This document shows positions 56,976 to 64,000 of a stretch of DNA of 64,000 nt, in pieces. The stretch spans positions 78,550,683-78,614,682 of the forward strand of contig NC_050096.1 in NCBI RefSeq assembly GCF_902167145.1, in the 5' to 3' direction. Under the pieces are notes generated by a model, which saw only the letters and a list, made by a program, of their open reading frames with translations, made no database searches and was not told the DNA's origin. The position numbers and the translations under genes are program-made. Source of the stretch: Zea mays. Its lineage: Eukaryota; Streptophyta; Magnoliopsida; Poales; Poaceae. Position 1 is the stretch's first letter. Each line of letters starts with the position of its first letter.

Positions 56976-59618
56976 ATGTCGGGAGATCACGCCAAGAGGG
57001 AGATGGAGACCGGCGACAAGCCCATCGGCGACAAGCCCACTACAAGTCACGGGAAGGCTTCATCGGAAGAGTCCCGCAACAAAAAGAAAGGGAAGGAAAA
57101 GAAATCCTCTTCCCACAAGTCGCATCGGAGTGGCGACAAGAAAAAGAAGATGAGGAAGGTGGTCTACTACGAGACCGATACTTCATCACCTTCCACCTCC
57201 GGCTCCGACGCGCCCTCCATAACTTCTAAGCGCCATGAGCGCAAGAAGTTTAGTAAGATCCCATTACACTACCCTCGCATTTCTAGACATACTCCATTAC
57301 TTTCCGTTCCATTAGGCAAACCGCCAACCTTTGACGGTGAAGATTATGCTAGGTGGAGTGATTTAATGAAATTTCATCTAACCTCACTCCACAAAAGTAT
57401 ATGGAATGTTGTTGAGTTTGGAGCACAGGTACCATTCGTAGGGGATGAGGATTATGATGAGGACGAGGTGGCCCAAATCGAGCACTTCAACTCCCAAGCC
57501 ACAACCATACTCCTCGCTTCTCTAAGTAGAGAGGAGTACAACAAGGTGCAAGGATTAAAGAGCGCCAAGGAAGTTTGGGACGTGCTCAAGACCGCGCACG
57601 AGGGAGACGAGCTAACCAAGATCACCAGGCGGGAAACGATCGAGGGGGAGCTCGGTCGCTTCCGGCTTCGCAAAGGGGAAGAGCCACAAGACATGTACAA
57701 TCGGCTCAAAACCTTGGTGAACCAAGTGCGCAACCTCGGGAGCAAAAAGTGGGATGACCACGAGATGGTTAAGGTTATTCTAAGATCACTTATTTTCCTT
57801 AACCCTACTCAAGTTCAATTAATTCATGGTAATCCTAGATATACACTAATGACTCCTGAGGAAGTAATCGGGAATTTTGTGAGCTTTGAGTATATGATCA
57901 AGGGCTCGAAGAAAATCAACAAGCTAGATGATCCCTCCACATCCGAAGCACAACCGGTCGCATTTAAGGCGACAGAGGAGAAGAAGGAGGAGTCTACACC
58001 AAGTAGACAACCAATCGACACCTCAAAGCTTGACAACGAGGAAATGGCGCTCGCCATCAAGAGCTTCCGCCAAATCCTCAAACAAAGGAGGGGGAAGGAC
58101 TACAAACCCCGCTCCAAGAAAGTGTGCTACAAATGTGGTAAGCCCGATCATTTCATCGCAAAATGTCCATTATCTAGTGATAGTGACAGGGGCGATGACA
58201 AGAAGGGGAGAAGAAAGGAGAAGAAGAAATACTACAAGAAGAAGGGTGGCGACGCCCATATATGCCGCGAGTGGGACTCGGACGAGAGCTCCTCCGACTC
58301 CTCCTCCGACGAGGACGCCGCCAACATCGCCATCAACAAGGGCCTTCTCTTCCCCAACGTCGGCCACAAGTGCCTCATGGCAAAGGACGGCAAAAAGAAG
58401 AAGGTTAAATCCAAATCCTCCACTAGATATGAGTCCTCTAGCGATGATAATGCTAGTGATGAGGAAGATAATTTGCGTACTCTTTTTGCTAACCTCAACA
58501 TGCAACAAAAAGAAAAACTAAATGAACTAATTAGTGCTATCCATGAAAAGGATGATCTCTTGGACTCTCAAGAGGACTTCCTTATTAAAGAAAACAAAAA
58601 GCATGTTAAGGTTAAAAATGCTTATGCTCTAGAAGTAGAAAAGTGCGAAAAATTATCTAGTGAGCTAAGCACTTGCCATGAGACTATTGACAACCTTAGA
58701 AATGACAATGCTAAACTTATTGCTAAGGTTGATTCAAATGCTTGTAATGTTTCAATTCCCAATGATAATGTAGATTTGCTTGCTAAAATTGAAGAATTGA
58801 GCATTTCTCTTGCTAGCCTTAGGATTGAGAATGAAAAATTGCTTACTAAGGCTAAAGAACTAGATGTTTGCAATGTTACAATTTCCGACCTTAGAAGTAA
58901 AAATGATATATTGCATGCTAAGGTTGTAGAATTAAAATCTTGCAAACCCACTACATCTACTGTTGAACATACTTCCATTTGTACTAGATGTAGAGACATT
59001 AATGTTGATGCTATTCATGATCACATGGCTTTAATTAAATAACAAAATGATCACATAGCTCAACTTAATGCTAAAATCAATGAGCATGACTTAGAAAATG
59101 AAAATTTTAAATTTGCTAGAAGCATGCTCTATAGTGGGAGACGCCCTGGCATTAAGGATGGCATTGGCTTCCAACAGGGAGGCAATGTCAAACTTAATGC
59201 CCCTCCTAAGAAATTGTCCAACTTTGTTAAGGGCAAGGCTCCCATGCCTCAGGATAACGAGGGTTACATTTTGTACCCTGCCGGTTATCCTGAGAGCAAA
59301 ATTAGGAGAATTCATTCTAGGAAGTCTCACTCTGGCCCTAACCATGCTTTTATGTATAAGGGTGAGACATCTAGTTCTAGGCAACCAACCCATGCTAAGT
59401 TGCCTAAGAAGAAAACTCCTAATGCATCAAATAATCATGACATTTCATTTAAAACTTTTGATGCATCATATGTTTTAACTAACAAATCCGGCAAGGTAGT
59501 TGCCAAGTATGTTGGGGGCAAACACAAGGGATCAAAGACTTGTGTTTGGGTACCCAAAGTTCTTGTGTCTAATGCCAAAGGACCCAAAACCATTTGGATA
59601 CCTAAAGTTAAGAACTAA
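56976..59618 (+). pseudogene. Copia gag (UBN2-type with CCHC knuckle), one internal stop
   Basis: Starts ATG 56976 (MSGDHAKREMETGDK). Lys/Ser-rich N-terminus, then a capsid-like UBN2 region at about 57310-57900 (PPTFDGEDYARWSDLMKFHL, KEVWDVLKTAHEGDELTK). A CCHC knuckle follows at 58125-58168 (CYKCGKPDHFIAKC), then an acidic patch and a long coiled coil at about 58520-58960. TAA at 59040-59042 (LIK-stop-QNDH) interrupts it; the same frame continues through MPQDNEGYILYPAGYPESK to TAA 59616-59618. The stop is the only break, so the truncated 688-residue product would lack about 190 C-terminal residues. Gag forms the virus-like particle that packages element RNA. Confidence 0.88.
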
Positions 59619-59631
59619 AATTGTTTTGTAG

Positions 59632-62600
59632 GGTTATGCATCCGGGGGCTCAAGTTGGATCATCGACAGCGGGTGCACAAACCACATGACAGGGGAGAAG
59701 AAGATGTTCTCCTATGAGAAAAACCAAGATCCCCAACGAGCTATTACATTCGGGGATGGAAATCAAGGTTTGGTCAAAGGATTGGGTAAAATTGCTATAT
59801 CACCTGACCATTCCATTTCCAATGTTTTTCTTGTAGATTCATTAGATTACAATTTGCTTTCTGTATCTCAATTATGTCAAATGGGCTACAACTGTCTCTT
59901 TACTGATGTAAGTGTCACTGTCTTTAGAAGAAGTGATGATTCAGTAGCATTTAAGGGAGTATTAGAGGGTCAGCTATACTTGGTAGATTTTGATAGAGCT
60001 GAACTCGACACTTGCTTAATTGCTAAGACTAACATGTGTTGGCTCTGGCACCGCCGACTGGCCCATGTTGGGACGAAGAATCTTTATAAGCTTCTAAAGG
60101 GAGAGCACATTTTAGGATTAACAAATGTTCATTTTGAGAAAGACAGGATTTGTAGCGCATGCCAAGCAGGGAAGCAAGTTGGTGTTCATCATCCACACAA
60201 GAACATCATGACGACTGATAGGCCACTAGAACTCCTACACATGGACCTATTCGGCCCGATAGCTTACATAAGCATCGGCGGGAGTAAGTACTGTCTAGTT
60301 ATTGTGGATGATTATTCTCGCTTCACTTGGGTGTTCTTTTTGCAGGAAAAATCTCATACCCAAGAAACTTTAAAGGGATTCTTGAGACGGGCTCAAAACG
60401 AGTTCGACTTAAGGATCAAGAAAATTAGAAGCGACAACGGGACGGAGTTCAAGAACTCTCAAATTGAAGGCTTCCTTGAGGAGGAGGGAATCAAGCATGA
60501 GTTCTCTTCTCCCTACACGCCACAACAAAATGGTGTAGTGGAGAGGAAGAATAGAACTTTATTGGACATGGCAAGAACCATGCTTGATGAGTACAAGACT
60601 TCGGATCGGTTTTGGGCTGAGGCGGTCAACACCGCTTGCTACGCCATCAACCGGTTATATCTACACCGAATCCTCAAGAAGACATCATATGAACTCCTAA
60701 CCGGTAAAAAGCCCAATATTTCATATTTTAGAGTCTTTGGTAGCAAATGCTTTATACTTGTTAAAAGAGGTAGAAAATCTAAATTTGCTCCTAAGATTGT
60801 AGAAGGCTTTTTACTAGGATATGATTCAAACACAAGGGCATATAGAGTCTTTAACAAGTCCTCTGGACAAGTTGAAGTTTCTTGTGACTTTGTGTTTGAT
60901 GAGACTAACAGCTCTCAAGTGGAGCAAGTTGATCTTGATGAGATAGGTGATGAAGAGGCTCCGCGCATCGCGCTAAGGAACATGTTCATTGGGGATGTGT
61001 GTCCAAAGGAATCCGAAGAGCCTCCAAATGCACAAGATCAACCATCCTCCTCCACGCAAGCATCTCCACCAACTCAAAATGAGGATGAGGCTCAAGTTGA
61101 TGAAGGAGAAGATCAAGCAAATGAGCCACCTCAAGATGACGGCAATGATCAAGGGGGAGATGCAAATGATCAAGACAAGGAGGATGAAGAACCAAAGCCG
61201 CCACACCCAAGAGTCCACCAAGCAATCCAACGAGATCACCCCGTCGACACCATCCTCGGCGACATCCATAAGGGGGTAACCACTAGATCTCGTGTTGCAC
61301 ATTTTTGTGAGCATTACTCGTTTGTTTCCTCTATTGAGCCACACAGGGTAGAGGAAGCACTTCAAGATTCGGATTGGGTGGTGGCGATGCAAGAGGAGCT
61401 CAACAACTTCACTAGGAACGAGGTATGGCATTTGGTTCCACGTCCTAATCAAAATGTTGTAGGAACCAAGTGGGTCTTCCGCAACAAGCAAGACGAGCAT
61501 GGTGTGGTGACAAGGAACAAAGCCCGACTTGTGGCCAAGGGATACTCACAAGTCGAAGGTTTGGATTTCGGTGAAACCTATGCACCCGTAGCTAGGCTTG
61601 AGTTAATTCATATATTATTAGCCTATGCTACTTACCATGGCTTCAAGCTTTATCAAATGGACGTGAAAAGTGCCTTCCTCAATGGACCAATCAAGGAAGA
61701 GGTGTATGTTGAGCAACCTCCCGGCTTTGAAGACAGTGAGTACCCTAACCATGTTTATAAACTCTCTAAGGCACTTTATGGGCTCAAACAAGCCCCGAGA
61801 GCATGGTATGAATGCCTAAGAGATTTCCTTATCACTAATGGATTCAAAGTCGGAAAAGCCGATCCTACTTTATTCACTAAAACTCTTGAAAAAGACTTGT
61901 TTATATGCCAAATTTATGTTGATGATATTATATTTGGGTCTACTAACGAGTCTACATGTGAAGAATTTAGTAGGATCATGATACAAAAATTCGAGATGTC
62001 TATGATGGGGGAGTTGAAGTACTTCTTAGGATTTCAAGTGAAGCAACTCCAAGTGGGCACCTTCCTAAGCCAAACGAAGTATACTCAAGATATTCTAAAC
62101 AAGTTTGGAATGAAGGATGCCAAGCCCATCAAGACACCCATGGGAACCAATGGGCATCTCGACCTCGACACGGAAGGTAAGTCCGTGGATCAAAAGGTAT
62201 ACCGGTCCATGATAGGCTCTCTACTCTATTTATGTGCATCTCGACCGGATATTATGCTCTCCATATGCATGTGTGCAAGATTCCAAGCCGACCCTAAGGA
62301 AGCTCACCTTACGGCCGTAAAACGAATCTTGAGATATTTAGTTTTTACTCCTAAGTTTGGGCTTTGGTATCCTAGGGGATCCACTTTTGATTTAATTGGT
62401 TATTCGGATGCCGATTGGGCGGGGTGTAAGATTAATATAAAGAGCACATCGGGGACTTGCCAGTTCTTGGGAAGATCCTTGGTGACTTGGGCTTCAAAGA
62501 AGCAAAATTCTGTAGCTCTTTCTACCGCCGAAGCCGAGTACATTGTCGCAGGCCATTGTTGCGCGCAACTACTTTGGATGAGGCAAACCCTTAGGGACTA

Positions 62601-62868
62601 CGGTTACAAATTAACCAAAGTTCCTCTTCTATGTGATAATGAGAGTGCAATCCGCATGGCGGATAATCCCGTTGAGCATAGCCGCACTAAGCACATAGCC
62701 ATTCGGTATCACTTTTTAAGGGATCACCAACAAAAGGGAGATATCAAGATTTCATATATTAACACTAAGGATCAATTAGCCGATATCTTTACCAAGCCAC
62801 TTGATGAACAAACCTTTAACAAACTTAGGCATGAGCTAAATATTCTTGATTCTAGGAATTTCTTTTGA
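59632..62868 (+). CDS. Copia pol: protease, integrase, reverse transcriptase, RNase H
   Basis: The frame is open from 59632 (after TAG 59629-59631); the first ATG is 59686. Protease: [14 protein letters not shown], with Asp-Ser-Gly at 59665-59673. Integrase: HRRLAHVG and CSACQAGKQ finger, then the DDE core with Asp 60244-60246, Asp 60433-60435 and Glu 60541-60543 (GVVERKN). [41 protein letters not shown] and catalytic YVDD at 61915-61926. RNase [23 protein letters not shown] and the terminal [20 protein letters not shown] order defines Ty1/copia. No internal stop over 1078 codons. All catalytic residues checked by eye are present. Confidence 0.93.
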   Translation, partial: GYASGGSSWIIDSGCTNHMTGEKKMFSYEKNQDPQRAITFGDGNQGLVKGLGKIAISPDHSISNVFLVDSLDYNLLSVSQLCQMGYNCLFTDVSVTVFRRSDDSVAFKGVLEGQLYLVDFDRAELDTCLIAKTNMCWLWHRRLAHVGTKNLYKLLKGEHILGLTNVHFEKDRICSACQAGKQVGVHHPHKNIMTTDRPLELLHMDLFGPIAYISIGGSKYCLVIVDDYSRFTWVFFLQEKSHTQETLKGFLRRAQNEFDLRIKKIRSDNGTEFKNSQIEGFLEEEGIKHEFSSPYTPQQNGVVERKNRTLLDMARTMLDEYKTSDRFWAEAVNTACYAINRLYLHRILKKTSYELLTGKKPNISYFRVFGSKCFILVKRGRKSKFAPKIVEGFLLGYDSNTRAYRVFNKSSGQVEVSCDFVFDETNSSQVEQVDLDEIGDEEAPRIALRNMFIGDVCPKESEEPPNAQDQPSSSTQASPPTQNEDEAQVDEGEDQANEPPQDDGNDQGGDANDQDKEDEEPKPPHPRVHQAIQRDHPVDTILGDIHKGVTTRSRVAHFCEHYSFVSSIEPHRVEEALQDSDWVVAMQEELNNFTRNEVWHLVPRPNQNVVGTKWVFRNKQDEHGVVTRNKARLVAKGYSQVEGLDFGETYAPVARLELIHILLAYATYHGFKLYQMDVKSAFLNGPIKEEVYVEQPPGFEDSEYPNHVYKLSKALYGLKQAPRAWYECLRDFLITNGFKVGKADPTLFTKTLEKDLFICQIYVDDIIFGSTNESTCEEFSRIMIQKFEMSMMGELKYFLGFQVKQLQVGTFLSQTKYTQDILNKFGMKDAKPIKTPMGTNGHLDLDTEGKSVDQKVYRSMIGSLLYLCASRPDIMLSICMCARFQADPKEAHLTAVKRILRYLVFTPKFGLWYPRGSTFDLIGYSDADWAGCKINIKSTSGTCQFLGRSLVTWASKKQNSVALSTAEAEYIVAGHCCAQLLWMRQTLRDYGYKLTKVPLLCDNESAIRMADNPVEHSRTKHIAIRYHFLRDHQQKGDIKISYINTKDQLADIFTKPLDEQTFNKLRHELNILDSRNFF

Positions 62869-63655
62869 TGTTTTGCACACATAGCTCATTTATATACCTT
62901 TGATCATGTCTCTTTCATATGCTATGACTAATGTGTTTTCAAGTGAATTTCAAACCAAGTCATAGGTATATTAAAAGGGAATTGGAGTCTTTGGCGAAGA
63001 CAAAGGCTTCCACTACGTAACTCATCCTTCGCCGTCGCTCCGAGCACCTCTCCAGCTTTGGTATAATCTTCACTCATGTTTTATTTGCCAAAGGGGAGAA
63101 AGTAGTTAGGAAAGGGCTCTAATGATTTTGTTTGGCGATTTATGCCAAAGGGGGGAGAGCATGAGCCCAAAGCAAAAGGACCGCACCACCACCCTAATTT
63201 TAAAAAGAGTTTTTCAATTGGTATGATTTTTCAAATTGATATATCATTATGTTCAAAAAGAGGAGAGAGTAGCATTTTTCAAAATCAATATCGTAAAACC
63301 CTCTTGAACACTAAGAGGAGGAATTTATCAAGGGGGAGTTTTGTTTAAGTCAAAGGAAAAGCATTTGAAACAAGGGGAGAAAATTTCAAATCTTGAAAAT
63401 GCTTCGCAAAATCTTATCCATTTACCTTTGACTATTTGTAAAAGAACTTTGAAAAGGATTTACAAAAGAATTTGCAAAAACAAAACATGTGGTGCAAGCA
63501 TGGTCCAAAATGTTAAAAATGAAGAAACAATCCATGCGTATCTTATAAGTATTTATTGGCTCTAATTCCAAGCAACCTTTGCACTTACATTATGCAAGCT
63601 AGTTCAATTATGCACTTCTATATTTGCTTTGGTTTGTGTTGGCATCAATCACCAA
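62869..63655 (+). other. Untranslated region between pol and polypurine tract
   Basis: About 790 bp with GGGGGAGAG-type purine clusters (63149, 63334) and no env-like ORF; short open frames have no known similarity. SIRE-lineage elements sometimes have an env-like gene here; this one does not. Confidence 0.7.
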
Positions 63656-63667
63656 AAAGGGGGAGAT
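63656..63667 (+). promoter_or_regulatory. Polypurine tract
   Basis: AAAGGGGGAGAT immediately precedes the 3' LTR, the plus-strand DNA primer site. Confidence 0.85.
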
Positions 63668-64000
63668 TGAAAGGGAATTAGGCTTACACCTATTTCCTAA
63701 ATGATTTTGGTGGTTGAATTGCCCAACTCAAATAATTGGACTAACTAGCTTGCTCTAGTGTATAAGTTATACAAGTGCCAAAGGTTCACACTTAGCCAAT
63801 AAAAAGACCAAGAAATGGGTTCAACAAAGGGAGCAAGGGACAACCGAAGTGTGCCCTGGTCTGGCGCACCGGACAGTGTCCGGTGCACCAGGGAACTCCA
63901 AGCCAAACTCTTCACCTTCGGGAAAACTCAGAGGCGCTCCGCTATAATTCACCGGACTGTCCGGTGTACACCGGACAGTGTCCGGTGCTCCAAGGAAGAG
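63668..64000 (+). repeat. 3' LTR of the Opie/Ji-like element, first 333 bp
   Basis: TGAAAGGGAATTAGG start. It aligns to 55655-55986 with few substitutions and two indels that each equal one CCGGAC-type palindrome module. Confidence 0.93.

Larger units (their letters stand above)
55655..64000 (+). mobile_element. Opie/Ji-like Ty1/copia (SIRE/Maximus lineage) retrotransposon, 3' end beyond window
   Basis: 5' LTR (TGAAAGGGAATTAGG ... GACTTTCA), primer-binding site, gag, pol, polypurine tract and the first 333 bp of the 3' LTR are all present. The left TSD copy is GTACA (55650-55654). Pol is uninterrupted and LTRs are nearly identical where they can be compared, apart from two palindrome-module indels, so the insertion is young. 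One stop in gag and the gag/pol arrangement are described separately. Confidence 0.93.

Noticed and set aside
60973..61500. 175-residue minus-strand frame
   Set aside because: It is opposite intact copia pol and has no recognisable domain.
1..64000. tRNA, rRNA or other structured RNA genes
   Set aside because: No tRNA-like A/B box with cloverleaf pairing or rRNA core sequence was recognised; the only tRNA match is the primer-binding site at 56930-56941.

Overview
The window looks like nuclear DNA of a large-genome grass, most probably maize (Zea mays) or another Zea. It is dominated by nested LTR retrotransposons whose sequence style matches Opie/Ji (Ty1/copia) and cinful-zeon/Grande-type (Ty3/gypsy, Tat lineage) families. 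There is also an L1-type LINE, solo LTRs, TTA-flanked MITEs and a CACTA fragment. Family names come from recognition, not from a database search; termini, target-site duplications (TSDs) and reading frames were read from the sequence.

Layout. 1-1936: broken FAR1/FHY3-type (FRS) gene. 1937-3398: non-coding, MITE-like remnants. 3399-41794: an old minus-strand 3' LTR split by a Grande-like Ty3/gypsy element (3940-41562, minus strand; about 12.8 kb once insertions are removed). Three elements lie inside the Grande-like element. The first is a full-length LINE (4730-15232, perfect 15-bp TSD), itself holding a 4.0-kb solo LTR (7603-11637, TSD CCCTT). The second is a cinful-like gypsy element (17706-27088). 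The third is a 4.9-kb solo LTR (32222-37102) carrying a MITE. At all three sites where coding sequence is interrupted, removing the insertion plus one TSD copy restores the reading frame of the disrupted gene.

41795-43904: degenerate non-coding DNA. 43905-50470: plus-strand gypsy element with exact GTTTT TSD, decayed pol, a GC-rich block where integrase would be expected, and a solo LTR in its 3' LTR. 50476-53083: the only stretch free of large elements. It holds two nested MITEs and one small intact gene, 52463-52705, predicted to encode an 80-residue secreted precursor ending in SGPSPRGPGH, the signature of PIP/PIPL (PAMP-induced peptide) hormones. 53084-54575: CACTA fragment. 54576-55654: reverse-orientation LTR fragment. 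55655-64000: Opie/Ji-like copia element running off the right edge, with an uninterrupted pol and a gag carrying one internal stop.

Working relationships. Both Tat-lineage gypsy elements carry, between pol and the 3' LTR and on the opposite strand, a separate transcription unit with its own TATA box, several introns of about 70 bp, a PF04195-like region and a coiled coil. Two unrelated-looking copies with the same architecture make this accessory antisense gene the most system-like feature of the repeats. The only credible intact host gene is the PIP-type peptide precursor.
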